The notes under the pieces are model-generated. The model did no database searches, was not told where the DNA came from, and saw only the letters and a list, made by a program, of their open reading frames with translations. Shown piece after piece: positions 45,348 through 57,097 of a DNA stretch of 64,000 nt. How positions within the stretch are numbered: the stretch's first letter is position 1; each line of letters opens with the position of its first letter. A program made the translations under genes and the position numbers. This stretch comes from Cocos nucifera (lineage: Eukaryota > Streptophyta > Magnoliopsida > Arecales > Arecaceae): NCBI GenBank assembly GCA_006176705.1, contig QRFJ01007062.1, forward strand, positions 32,022 through 96,021. Direction: 5' to 3'.

Positions 45348-47945
45348 TGTTGGGAATAGTATCCGAAAGCCAATCGTCAGCTTGTTGATGGTTATGCTGA
45401 TTCTTGTATTTGTATATAAATTATAAATAAAGAAAAGTTATTTTGGCATTTTTCATCATAAATTCTATCATCTTCTAATGAACTCATGTATTGTGGTGAA
45501 GTCCTTAGGACTATTTAGAATTGATAAAGGAGGATTTATCATTTAGTTCTTAAACTTGTTCATGATCAAATGATATGTTGTTACTAAGAACAACAACATT
45601 TATCGAGTCTAGGTTGTTATGTGACATATGGATTGGTTGTTCTCTTAACCAAGGAGTATGGAGATACTGATATGCCATGTAGGTGATATGTAGGGATACA
45701 TCTGCACTAAACGTGACCAACTCTAGAGCTTTTCTACTATCAAGATTTGCTCCGATGGAATATGGGTATAAGTGTCCCTCCGACCTGAGATCACTACGGT
45801 GACTTTCAAGCAACTCACTATGCTTTATTGCCAGACTACCTGAATTTTTAATTCAGTAGAGAAAAGTTTCTAGGCACAGTCAAGTACTTGAGGAGTCGGT
45901 GTGTGAGTCAAGATGGGATTGACCACTCTAGTTCAGGAGCTGTATTTAATTATATTTCAATTTAGTAAAAAACCTTGGTCAGGATAGTCCTAGTGAGGAG
46001 TCATGAGACTAATTGCTTTGAGACATAATTTAGATATATTTTTAGGGTCTTGAATCATCCTATACATAAAAGTCAAAGGGATGAATTATACGGTAATCAT
46101 ATTCGTATAGTTTTGAATATTGCGATAACGATTATTCGACCTATTCAAATGTTGGACACCATTATTAGATTGTTACTTTGATTAGTACAAAAATTGATTT
46201 CTATGCTACCAGCTTAGGTTCGAACCTATAGAGTAACACACATTAGAGATTTCTACCTGATCTGATGGCTGATGAAGAGTCCCACTGGACTGGAACTCTA
46301 TGGTCAATAGTTCCACTGGACTGAAACTCTTCGATCAAGAGTCCTACGAGGTTGAAACTCTGAGTCCTACCTATCTGAAACTCTATGACTGAGAGTCTAG
46401 ACTCCGTGATCATGATTTTTGCTCAGTTTGGGCACCGAGATCAAGAGTCCCATTGGTTTGGGACTCTTCGATTAGGATTTCATATCGATGGATTCTGTTG
46501 CTCGGACACCCATTGGATTTGGACTCTGTATTCATGAGAGATTTAATTAGTGATTTGATCACTAATTAACTCAATTTGATGGAATAATTATTTTTGGTTC
46601 AAGTCCAATTGAATTGGATTCAGTTGGGTTTGACCCAATTAGGTTATGAGATGACCTAATCGTGAAGGAGGTTTGATCTCTGATTTGATCAAGGGTTGGG
46701 CTTGATCAATTTTTAATTTTATTAGAATTTAATCAAGCCTAATTATGCCTAAATTGATTGGATTTAATCTAATCTAATTGGGCCTAGCCAAATTTGTTTG
46801 GACTTGGTCTAGTTGGATAATATCATATAGACTAGTTTGACTAGTCTACTTCTCCCTTGCGCCACCTGGGTTTGCGCCATCCTATTTCCACATGAGAATG
46901 AGATTCTCATGACTTTTACCATGAATAGAGAGTGCATGCCTGTCTATCCCACGTCCCAAAGGGATAAAGGCTGGTTGGTTGCCATTCAAATTCAAATGGA
47001 GTTTGAATTTAAATGAGCAACCACCCATCCTCTTACCTTATGCCACATGCCTTCTTGCGCCCATTCAAATTCATACGAGATTGGGATTATCGTAATGCGA
47101 TTCACATAGAAGAGAGGGTGCACACCCTCTTTTCTCATGCCCTAGATGGTTTGAAATTTGTTGGTTTTCATTTGAATTCAAATCAATAACCACTTTATCT
47201 TTATCCCTGCACGCGGTGTGGACTCGGACTTGCACTAAAATAAAAAGGGAATTCATCTAGGGCATGCGTAGATCTTTTCTAAGTGAGAAACTATTCTATG
47301 AGCCTTCCCTTCTATGTGAATTTAAATTCAAAAGGCCTAATAGAAGAAAATATATAGAGAGCTTGGCATAGGGTTTTGGGTTTATGCATGTCCTAGGGTT
47401 TTGACCCAAGGTTCGGGGATCTATATTGTGAGCTACGGGTGTCGTGAGCCCACCAAATTTTAGGAAGAACCTCCTCTACCTCTCTACTATGTCTAATAGC
47501 AATTCAGAGCATCCAAAGAGTCCATAGATGAAGATAGATATAGTTCGGATGACAATAGTCGTCAAAGCTTTTGGACGTTGAGCTAGCACTCGAGAGAAGC
47601 CGATCAGGATCAGGAGCCTCGTATGTATGATCTATAGAGGCCAGACATACTATGTGGCTAATCATGATGAGTGGACCTCCTTAGCAATGATTAGATTATG
47701 GTGATCGACTATCCATGCAAGGTATCATGTTCTGAACATGCAGTGTAGTGGTAAATAGTTTACTGCTATCAGTTTAGTTTTCAAATTCAAAGCATGTATA
47801 TCATATTTAGATTTTATGTGTAGAATTTCTTGATATGATCAGTAGCTAATAATTAATTAGATTAATTATATATTTCACTATAATTAATGAATTTTTTAAA
47901 AAAGTTTCAAAAATAGGGCTAGAAACCCTGCACTAGAATCCTTCA
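45348..47945 (+). repeat. 5' LTR of B2
   Basis: 2598 bp, TGTTGGGAATAG...ATCCTTCA. It matches the B1 LTRs in its first 900 bp and in many later blocks. A minisatellite-like stretch at 46274-46470 (repeats of agagtccCACTGG...GGAACTCT) is absent from B1. TATA-like tatatagaga is near 47351. Confidence 0.88.
46274..46470 (+). repeat. Minisatellite-like repeats in B2 LTR
   Basis: About five diverged units of roughly 35-45 bp alternate 'gagtccyac' and 'gaaactct', for example at 46274, 46310, 46337 and 46446. They have no counterpart in the B1 LTRs. Confidence 0.5.
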
Positions 47946-47946
47946 G

Positions 47947-47958
47947 TGGTATCAAAGC
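47947..47958 (+). other. Primer-binding site of B2
   Basis: tggtatcaaagc, one mismatch from the initiator tRNA-Met-type consensus, one base after the LTR end. Confidence 0.8.
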
Positions 47959-48075
47959 CAAATTCATTAAATATGATATATATGCTTTAGAATTTAAAAA
48001 TTTATGCATATTAGATATGTACTTTATTTGAGTAGCCTAGTAATCAAGCTTGAATGAGCCACCAAACTATCCGAT

Positions 48076-48134
48076 CATAAGGGATAAGCATGGTTTAAAG
48101 GCCATCTCCTTCCCTTCGATGGGGATCCCTTATG
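48076..48134 (+). promoter_or_regulatory. Leader hairpin of B2
   Basis: cataagggat (48076-48085) pairs perfectly with atcccttatg (48125-48134). The loop shares tttaaaggcc-tctccttccc-ttcgatggg with A1. Compared with A1, two A-T pairs are G-C pairs. Confidence 0.55.
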
Positions 48135-48771
48135 GCATTAGGGGTGCCACTGTGAACTCATTCCTGAAGATAAATGATGAAAGAATTTTTCAAATTGATA
48201 TAATTTAAATTTTAATTATGAATGTATTAGATTAGATCTAAATTTAGATTCATGATTATTTTTTTTGTGGTGTACATAAAACCTACAACTACTACTATTT
48301 GTGAAATGAGCCGATCCATTTTTGAAATGAGTCGACCAATTTAGTGAACAGTGCTATGTTGTGAAAAACTTTTCAAAATTTTAAAAAATATTATCAAAAT
48401 GCTGAACCCCAACCCTCAACCCATAGACTTAATTGAAGATTAAGTAAAATGAATTAGGATCTAGAATTACGAATTAAAGATCCTATGTCATTAATCATAA
48501 AACATGGATTATTGGGTTAGATGAATTAGATCCATTAAATGGGTTAGATCTAAGATTAGTTAAAGAATGGATTAAATTAGAGTAATTGATCAAATCTAAT
48601 CAAATATTATATTAGGTTAGGTCAAGGACTCTTTAGACTCAATTACAGTAGTTGTAGTTGGTCAAGTCCATATCTTTAATGAGGACCAAATGGACTTGAT
48701 TCATGACTACGCGGTCGAACCCAAAATTACTAGGTTGGTCAAATTGAAACTAATGAATCGGATGGTGTCTA

Positions 48772-48877
48772 AGGTAAGTTTGGCAGTCTGATCAGTGGCA
48801 TTTAATTGAGAGCTACTCGCACTAATTCGATCTTTGATGAGTTAATGGCATATTCTTTCCACTGATCTCACTTACCT
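48772..48877 (+). promoter_or_regulatory. Leader inverted repeat with splice-donor-like arm (B2)
   Basis: AGGTAAGT (48772-48779) and ACTTACCT (48870-48877) across 90 bases. Confidence 0.6.
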
Positions 48878-49665
48878 GGCCATCCTGGTGAGTTAGGTTT
48901 TGATTAAATCACTTAGTGATTTGGGCTCACCCATGTCAATTAGGTAAATTAGTGTGACTAATTTAGGTGCTCCTAATGCCAGCTTGAATTAGATCCTTTT
49001 GATCTGACTTGGTGAAGTCAGTAGGAGGATCGAATTTGGTTGGTTAAATTCTCTCCTCTTCTTAAAAAGAATTAATAAAATCTTCTAAAATTATTAGATC
49101 CTTAAAAATGATATAGTTATATTGATAACTAGGTCAGAGCCTTCCATTAAGTTGAGTGATAATGGGTTCATTAGTTTAATAATCATTGGAGGCCCAAAGA
49201 CTTGGGGCTTATTCACTAATGGAATTATCATTCATAAAATGATGATTTGATCGTGTCTTTCTCATGGTGATTAGGTTGGCAGGCCAAAGTCGGACCTGAT
49301 CATTTATTGGTTAGATGCATCAAATGTGATCATGTTAATGGTTGGACCTAACCAGATTTTTTTAATGGAGGCCAAAGCCTACTAATTAGGTTTTAGGAAA
49401 AAATTAAAATTACTAGAAGTTGTTTAGAGAAATAATTGGTTATGAACCTACCCATAGATACACATGGGTTGATCAACCAAAGTTGGGCTCGTGTGTAGTC
49501 CATGTGGATTCTAGTATCCACTAAGAAATTAAAGTAATTTCTCAAATTGAAGATAGTGGCTACCAGTTCATTTAAAATAGTGGAAGAACCTTTAGACTAA
49601 AGTCCAAATCTTTAGTGTTAATAATTCATATACTAAGTAGGTTTGATTTTTCTTTTTGTACAGAA

Positions 49666-50560
49666 ATGGCCACTATCCTGTCGCTTCGGTCATTGTTAGA
49701 CAATGACAAACTTATGAGATCTAACTTCGATAGTTAGTATTGAAAGTTAAAGATCGTCCTAGAGCATGAGCGAATCTTGTATATTTTGATGGATCCTGTA
49801 CCTAAGGATTCAGCTCCGAATGTAAGAGGCACGATCCAAGTACTTATCAGAAATGGATCAATGACTACACCACCATTCGGTGCATTATGCTGGCGGCAAT
49901 GAATGATGAGTTTAGCCACAGATTTGAGATAGCCGAACCATAGGAGATGCTTCAAATGTTGAACAACTTTTTTGGCATGCCTGACGATGTTGAAAGGCAC
50001 AAGACTAGTTGTACCACTTTTAATGCTTGGATGGGGATGGGGCATCAGTCACCGATTATCTATTATACATGATCGAGATGATTGAGTGGTTGAGTAAGCT
50101 GGGCTTTCCCCTACATGAGCAACTTGAAAAGGATGCGATCCTTAATTCCTTGCCCAACTCCTTCCTTTCCTTTCTTACTCATTTTTTGATGACAAAGCCT
50201 GTAGTGAACTATCATGGCTTATTAGGATTACTGCAGAACTTTGAGAAGGATCACCAGCTCCATAAGGAGTCGATGAATATAGTGGAAGGATCTTCTTCTG
50301 GTCGTTGGCCCTTTAAGAAAGGAAAGAAGAACAAGAAGAAGAAAAATCAAAAGATGCAGCCGCATGTTGGGACGTCTGCATAGGGTCATACCAAGAAGCG
50401 TAAGCTTGACCAGAGTCAGGCATAGTACTTCTTTTGCAAGAAGTAGGAATACTAGAAGAGGAATTATCCTCAGTACATTGCCTTCCTAGATCCAAACAGG
50501 TCAAGAAAGAAGCAAGCAGTTGCTGGGCAAGGTAATTATATGATAATACCTTGCAACTTC
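49666..50560 (+). pseudogene. gag: B2 gag (broken)
   Basis: Begins MATILSLRSLLDNDKLMRSN at 49666, then stops near 49738 and a frameshift near 49830. The correct frame returns at 50027 and runs to 50383 (DYLLYMIEMIEWLSKLGFPL, ENFEKDHQLHKESM-type segment, lysine-rich tail). The zinc knuckle region (YFFCKK then stops, near 50428-50465) is damaged. Confidence 0.82.
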
Positions 50561-50891
50561 TTGATATGTGATACTACTGCTTGGGTATTAGATACTAGAA
50601 GCCTTTATCATATTTATAATTTGATGTAGGATCTATAGGTTAGTAGGAGATTTGATGAAGGCGAGAGGTTCCTTAACGTAGGAGATGGAAGACAAGTTTC
50701 AGTTCAAGCTTTAAGAATCATGAACCTTGTAATCAATTCTCATAATGTAATTCTTAATAATTATCATTATTATCCAAGCTTTTTATTTAATGTTATTTCT
50801 ATAATGCTTTTTCGCCATGTATAGTTATGAACTTTTAATAAAAAAAAATTGTAATATCATTTTGAATGGTGTTATGATGTTTGTTGGATAA
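50561..50891 (+). pseudogene. pol: B2 protease (broken)
   Basis: The active-site segment reads WVLDTRSLYHIYN (about 50581-50620): the DTG glycine is Arg, which would abolish activity. Two stops follow at once. The RRFDEGERFLNVGDGRQVSV strand is still recognisable. Confidence 0.78.
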
Positions 50892-52020
50892 TTGAATAAT
50901 GAAATTTACTTACTATCACAACCTGTTAATATGGTTCAAACCTCTGATAAACATTTTAGTATTAGTGATGTATCTAAAGTCTATCTTTGGGACTATAGGC
51001 TAGGTCATATCCATAAGAGCAGAATAAATAGATTGGCTCAAGAAGAAATTCTTGAAATTAGTGATTATGAATCACTTCTGACCTATGAGTCCTATCTTCT
51101 TGGCAAGATGACCAAGTCATCTTTTACTAAAAAAGGTGAGCGAGCCAATGAACTCCTAAGTCTAGTACATTCTAATGTATGTGGACCCATGAGCTCAAGT
51201 GCTAGAGATAAATATTTCTACTTCATAACCTTCATGGATGACCTATCGAGATATGGGTATGTTTATTTAATGAAGCATAAGTCGGAGTCATTTGAAATGT
51301 TCAAACTATAACATAATGAGGTAGAAAAGCAAACTAGAAAAAATATTAAAACTCTTTAGTCTGGTTGAGGGGGTGAGTACCTTTCTAGTGAGTTTCTGAC
51401 ATATCTTAGAGAGAATAAAATTCTCTCACAATAGACTCCTCCTGAAACACCATAGCATAATGGTGTATCTGGAAAGAAAAATCAATCCCTATTGGACATG
51501 GTTCGATCCACGATGGGGTTTACCAATCTGTCGATCTTCTTATGAGGATATGCACTCGAGTTGACTTGTTATATTCTGAATAGAATTTCAAGTAAGTCTA
51601 TTGTCAAAACACCAAATGAGTTATGGATAGGACATAAGCCAGTATTCTCGCACCTTAGGATTTGGAGGTATCCAGTATATGTCAATGTTTAAAAATGGAC
51701 AAACTTGGATCTAGGTTTGACAAGTATTATTTTATAGGATACCCAAAAGAGATCAAAGGGTATTACTTCTACTTGGCTGATGAGTAAAAGGTGTTTGTCA
51801 GTCTTAAGATAATTTTTTTGGAAAAGAAGTTTCTTGCTAAAGGAATTAATTCCTCTAAGGTGGAACTTGAGGAAGTTCGGTAGGTGGAAAAATCAACACA
51901 AGTAGCTGAACCTGAACCAAATTTGATTAGACCAAACTTGAATATTCATTGAACCAGCATCCTTAGGGCAGTTTGGTAGAGTACCACGTCAACCGGATAG
52001 ATATTACGGTTTCTTGGTTC
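50892..52020 (+). pseudogene. pol: B2 integrase (broken)
   Basis: An open stretch of 139 codons (50892-51311) covers the zinc finger (WDYRLGHIHKSRINRL ... TYESYLLGKM, cysteines lost) and the start of the core, LVHSNVCGPMSS (about 51162), with Asn for the first catalytic Asp. The second Asp region (near 51360) and the third (NGVSGK near 51459, Gly for Glu) are also changed. Several stops follow, then the C-terminal EKKFLAKGINSSKVELEEV. Confidence 0.78.
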
Positions 52021-52824
52021 GGAATGGTGATCCTATCAAACTCGATGAGAATGATGAGGATCTGATCACCTACATGGATGTAATGTAGAGATCCGACTCC
52101 AAGAAATGACTTAAGGCTATGAAATCCAAAATGGAGTCCATGAAGGTCAATAATGTATGGATATTAGTTGATCCACCCGAAGGGGTAAAATCCATAAGGT
52201 GTAAGTGGGTCTTCAAAAAAAAAAGAGAACAAACGAAAAGGTGGAGGCCTATAAAGCTCGTCTAGTTGCCAAGGGGTATCATCAATGTCATGGTCTAGAC
52301 TATGATAAGACATTTTCTCCTATAGCAATGTTCAAGTCCATTCGGATCATGCATGTGATAGTTGTCCATCTGGACTATAAAATCTGGCAAATGAATGTGA
52401 AGACTACTTTTCTTAATGAAGAGATGGATGACGAGGTGTGTCTGATACAATATGAAGGATTCATATCCATAAATGAGTCTAAAGTGTGCAAGCTTTAAAG
52501 GTCCATTTATGCACTGAAGTAGGCATCTCCGAGTTGGGATATATGTTTTGATAGGATGATCAAGATGTATGGCTTCATTAAAAATGGAGAAGAGCTTTGC
52601 ATATACAAGTGAGCTAATGGTCCAATGGTTGTATTTTCAGTATTGTATGTGGATGACATTCTCTTAATCGGAAATGATATTCCTGCATTGTAAGAAATAA
52701 AGATCTGGCTATCATCATAGCTCTCCATAAGGATCTAGGAGAAGCTTCCTACATCCTAGGGATGAAGATCTATAAAGATAGATCTAAGAGATTGCTTGAG
52801 TTATCTCAGTCCACGTACATTAAT
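52021..52824 (+). pseudogene. pol: B2 reverse transcriptase, interrupted by A2
   Basis: Visible blocks are MESMKVNNVWILVDPPEGVK, ARLVAKGYHQCHGLDYDKTF, VHLDYKIWQMNVKTTFLN (52205-52498) and the catalytic LYVDDILLIGNDIP (about 52637-52680). There are frameshifts between blocks. The sequence stops at 52824 in the segment that in B1 continues into TYIETILKRFSIENS. The catalytic Asp pair is kept but the frame is not. Confidence 0.82.
52820..52824. repeat. Target site of A2, left copy
   Basis: ttaat, immediately left of A2. The matching copy should lie where B2 resumes beyond the window. Confidence 0.4.
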
Positions 52825-55096
52825 TGAAGAGAAATCCTGATTTCCCGGTCCAGGTTCGTCCAGATCTGATTAGATCAAGAGATATATTTCAAAAATTTTC
52901 TCTTGATCTCAATCAGATCTTGATATATTTCAGATCTAATTAGATTATTTTAATAAATAAAATAAAACAAGATAAATTAAATCAAATTCAATTTACCTGA
53001 TTTGGGTAATCCTATTACCCTGTAGATGATCCTGATTGCAGCGGAAGGTTCTGGATCTTAGCCACGCAAGCGCCTGGCCTCTACCGGTATCCACTCGGGT
53101 TGGATCTGGAGATCCTCTTCTTCTCTATCACACCTCCAAAAATTAGATCTGGATCTGATCTGGAGGATCTTCAAAACTCTTTTGAAGATCAGCAGTCGTC
53201 CTTTGCAGCAGCGCAGCCTTCTAGCTTTTGATCGCCTTTCTCTTGATCTGAATCGCACCAACCAAGGTCCAAAACTCCTTTTGGACGTGGAGAGGAGAGG
53301 GGAGAAGAGACTTTGGCATGGAGGAAGGAGGGGAGAGGCAGCCTTGGGGCATGTGTCTCAATTCATTAATTGAGTTGGGCGCAGGGTCTTATTTATAGAC
53401 TAAGCTGTGATCCAACTCCTCTTCTTCCCAACCAATCACAACCCTTTGTGAAATCAGATCTAAATCTGATTGGTGGGAATAGAGTCCCCTGGATTCCTCC
53501 TTAGAGGGTGCCTAAGACCAGTCAAAGTTGGTTCTTAGGAGAACTCTAATTGGAATCCAAAAAGGAGATGGAGTCCTTGTCCAACAAGGACTCCTAGGCG
53601 CCTCCAACTTGGGCACACGCCAAGGGTGGCGTGCGCCCTCCTCCTTGCCAGGTTCTGGCAGGGGGACAGGCCCCCACCAGCTCTCCAATAGGTGCATGAC
53701 ATGTGGTCAAAAGTCAAAGTGTCAATGGTCAACATTTGACCAGTCAAAGGTCAGACTTTTGACCAAAGTCAAAGAACAAGAAATGGCAGGTGACCAAAAA
53801 TGGCAGGTAATGTCTTACAAAATAAGACAACCTTTTCTGACTTGGACAACCTCCAGTCAGACCATATGAAGGCCTCTGATTGAGCACAAACTCCTTTGGC
53901 TCAGTCAGGACAACTTATTTATGATAGTAAAAGAAGAACGTTAGGTTCAATCGAGTGCTAGCACGATTTTCTTGAACCTAATTGAATCTCATTCAGATCA
54001 ATTGAACTAGGATCAGTTCAATTGATGATCACCAGATTCAAACCCTTGTTTGTGTGACCCAGTTAGGTTCAGTTCTGTATGGTAATGGGATATGTCATGA
54101 TCTCTATCATCGACATCATCGAAACTCCTTTCGATGGATCAGAACTCTTCTGATTCGAACAGCTAGAATGATCGATCATCTAAATCATTCTAATTGCTCC
54201 CAAAATCCACCAGTGACACCTAGCAGTATATGGTGGCAACCCATCAGAGCTGAATGCGAACCTCTTGGTGCAGCTACCTGTGTGATTAAGTTCTTCTATC
54301 TTGAGCCCCGATCAGATTAGGGTTAAGGTGAACTCGTCAAACCCTAGTCTTCTGTCATATGATGTAATCATTCGATTCAAGTCCGATGTGAAAATCTAAA
54401 TAGAAACTCTTTCTATTATTTCACTCTGCCATGGCCATGGCTTCTGGACTTGATTCTCATGATCATCATAGGGCTGCTCCTCTACCACCGAGGTAGATAG
54501 ATTCCATCTTGATGCAATCCAGTTCCTACAATGAACATGCTATAGCCAACATACACCTCAGGGTTCCATATGGCTAGGAGACCGAGTAATGGTGTAGTCA
54601 AACTATAACACCCTCAAGGTGAACTGCCGATGCACCTCAGGTCAAAGAACCAGACACACTACTGCAGCATCGAGTCAGTCATTGACGAGAAGGTAGACTC
54701 CCTAATGACTACTCGAGGTGGTCACGCTCAGTGCCCTCGTTCTCTAACGAGTACCTGTACTCTCGCTCCGGTGTCTCCACACCGTAGACTCAAGACTCAT
54801 CTACTAAAGAGAAGCGATTGTACACCAACCTTCGGATCAATCACCATCCTCGTGATGATCCTATGGTCGGGAGCATTTTATGAGTTAATAATGATTATTC
54901 ATGTCTTAAATTTTCAACTCTTGAAAATATGAATTATCATTACCATTAACTCAAAGGATGTATCACAGACACTAAATACACATATGTGATAGAAAATAAC
55001 CCATTTTATTGATTATAGTCAAAATTATAATTTTGCCCCTAGAAGTGTATTACAAGTGTCAGCCAATTCTGGCTTCTAGGGCACATATATCTAACA
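52825..55096 (-). repeat. 3' LTR of A2
   Basis: 2272 bp, nearly identical to A3's 3' LTR (57098-59384). TATA box at 53390-53397 on the minus strand. Identical open frames in both LTRs (for example 54054-54320 and 58340-58606) are only copies of LTR sequence. Confidence 0.95.
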
Positions 55097-55110
55097 ATCT
55101 CCCACTTGTC

Positions 55111-56690
55111 CTAAAGCCAATTGGCTACAAGTCTAAGTCCCATCTTCTCAAGGTGGGCTTCGATCTTCTGCTGGCCCAACGGCTTTGTAAGTGGGTCTGC
55201 CACATTATCTGCGGAGTTGACTCTCTTGACCTCATAACCTTTCTCGAGGTAATCGCGGATGAGTGGTATCACCGTTTGCTTGGAACTCTTCCAGCACAAA
55301 CAGTCTGCCAGATGTCGACTTTCGATCATCTATATCGGACATGAAGTCCGAGTCTGTGTATCCCTGAACTTGGAGTTCTCCATTACCAAAGACCAACATC
55401 ATATCCTTAGTTCTTCTCAAGTACTTAAGGATACATTTCACAGAAGTCCAGTGTTCTTCACCTGGATTTGACTGATATCTGCTTGTGACACTCACAGCAT
55501 GGGCTATATCAGGTCGTGTACATAGCATGGCATACATGAGGCTCCCTATTGCAGAAGCATAAGGGATCTTGCTCATGCGTTCTATTTCCTCAGGTGTGCT
55601 AGGGCACATCTTCTTGGAAAGATGAATACCATGTCTGAAGGGTATTAATCCCCTCTTAGAGTTTTCCATACTAAACCTCTTTAGTACTTCCTCTATGTAC
55701 ATCTTCTGTGAAAGTCCTAGCATCCTATTCGGTCTATCCCTATAGACCTTAATTCCTAGAATAAAGGATGCTTCACCTAGGTCTTTCATGGAGAATTCCT
55801 TGGACAACCACATCTTGACTGATGTCAACATGGGAATATCATTCCCAATAAGGAGGATGTCATCCACGTACAATACGAGGAAGACAACAGCGCTCCCACT
55901 GACCCTTTTGAAAACACATGGTTCCTCTTCATTTTTGATGAAACCAAACTTTTTGATCACATCATTGAAACGAGTGTTCCAGCTCCGAGATGCTTGCTTA
56001 AGTCCATATATGGACCTTTGCAGCTTGCAAACCTTGTGATCAGTATCACTGGATGTGAAACCTAGCGGCTGTTCCATATAGATATCTTCCTCAAGATATC
56101 CATTTAGGAATGCCGTTTTCACGTCCATTTGCCATATTTCATAATCGAAATAGGCTGCAACAGCAAGCAATGTGCGGATGGATTTTAGCATAGCTACCGG
56201 GGAAAAAGGTATCCTGATAGTCAATGCCTTCGCGTTGACTATAACCTTTTGCCACCAGTCTAGCCTTGAATGTCTCCACATTCCCATCTGCACCAATCTT
56301 TCTCTTGAAGATCCATTTACACCCAATAGGTACTATACCTTCTGGTGGATCTACCAAGGTCCAGACTTGGTTTGAGTGCATCGAGTCAATTTCTGACTTC
56401 ATTGCCTCAAGCCATTTCTCGGAGTCGATATCTGATATCGCCTCGTTGTAGGTTTTGGGATCATCACCATGAGCACCATTACCTATGAGGAACATTTCCT
56501 CTACATCCTCTGAAATAATACCTAAGTATCTTTCAGGGGGACGGGAAACTCTTTCCGATCTACGAGGTGGAGGAGGTAGTGTTCTTATTGGCTCAACCTG
56601 ATTTGGTTCCACTTGGTCCTTAGCTCGTTCTGCTTGTGAGACTTTCTCATCAAGCTTAATCTGCTTTCCAACGCCACTATCTTGAATAAA
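55111..56690 (-). pseudogene. pol: A2 reverse transcriptase and RNase H (broken)
   Basis: Starts after a TAG at 56693-56691 that separates it from integrase. It includes the variable linker, WTLVDPPEGIVPIGCKWIFK and, after a frameshift near 56210, DYEIWQMDVKTAFLNG, YGLKQASRSWNTRF, LYVDDILLIGNDIP (about 55880-55840) and SRYQSNPGEEHWTS. In RNase H, about 200 bp present in A3 are missing at about 55277-55267. This removes the active-site blocks (MEAEYIAAS and LYCDNNGA). A 3-bp deletion near 55233 removes one codon. Confidence 0.9.
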
Positions 56691-57097
56691 CTATTTTTCA
56701 AGAAATATGGCATGTCGACTCACAATCACATTATGGTCTTCTGGAATGTAGAAATAGTATCCTAATGACTCTTTAGGATATCCTATGAATCGAGCTCTAA
56801 AGGACCTAAACTCTAACTTGTCCACTTGTTGTCTTTTGACATGAGCCGGACAACCCCAAATTCTGAGATGACTCAGACTTGGTTTCTTACCGTGCCATAT
56901 CTCATACGGTGTGGTAGGAATGATTTTAGAGGGAACCCTATTCAGTAAATAGATTGAAGTTAATAATGAATGTCCCCAAAGGAAATCAGGGAGGTCTGTG
57001 AAGCTCATCATGGATCGAACCATATCCAATAGAGTCCGATTTCTCCGTTCTGAAACCCCGTTGAGTTGAGGTGTTCCTGGTGGAGTCCATTGAGAGA
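56691..57097 (-). pseudogene. pol: A2 integrase, C-terminal part
   Basis: On the minus strand it starts SQWTPPGTPQLNGVSERRNR (with the third catalytic acid, Glu, in NGVSER) directly at the A3 insertion. It continues through LPDFLWGHSLLTSIYLLNRV, YEIWHGKKPSLSHLRIWGCP and GYPKESLGYYFYIPEDHNV and ends FLEK with TAG at 56693-56691. The first two catalytic Asp residues are on the other side of A3. Confidence 0.9.
57093..57097. repeat. Target site of A3, left copy
   Basis: agaga. In uninterrupted integrase (A3, about 61602-61606) the same bases continue into ctatgccattttcc. Confidence 0.6.

Larger units (their letters stand above)
47959..49665 (+). other. Long untranslated leader of B2
   Basis: 1.7 kb without a sustained frame. 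It holds a stable hairpin at 48076-48134 and the splice-donor inverted repeat at 48772-48877. The segment 'gctgaaccccaaccctca' near 48401 is shared with B1 (16003). Confidence 0.65.
45348..52824 (+). mobile_element. Ty1/copia element B2 (5' part)
   Basis: 5' LTR, primer-binding site, leader, gag, protease, integrase and most of reverse transcriptase, all with stops. It is cut at 52824 by A2. The remainder (end of reverse transcriptase, RNase H, 3' LTR) should resume beyond the right end of the window. Confidence 0.9.
52825..57097 (-). mobile_element. Ty1/copia element A2 (3' part)
   Basis: On the minus strand: integrase C-terminal half, reverse transcriptase, damaged RNase H, polypurine tract, 3' LTR. 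It is cut at 57097 by A3, which lies in its integrase. The rest (integrase N-terminal part, protease, gag, leader, 5' LTR) should resume beyond A3's 5' LTR, outside the window. Confidence 0.92.

Noticed and set aside
54054..54320. 88-codon frame conserved exactly at 58340-58606
   Set aside because: Both lie in the LTRs of A2 and A3, which are nearly identical throughout. The conservation is that of the LTR, not of a protein.
55009..55471. Open frames on the plus strand across the A2 end (also 59297-59984)
   Set aside because: They are antisense shadows of the minus-strand RNase H frame and LTR.
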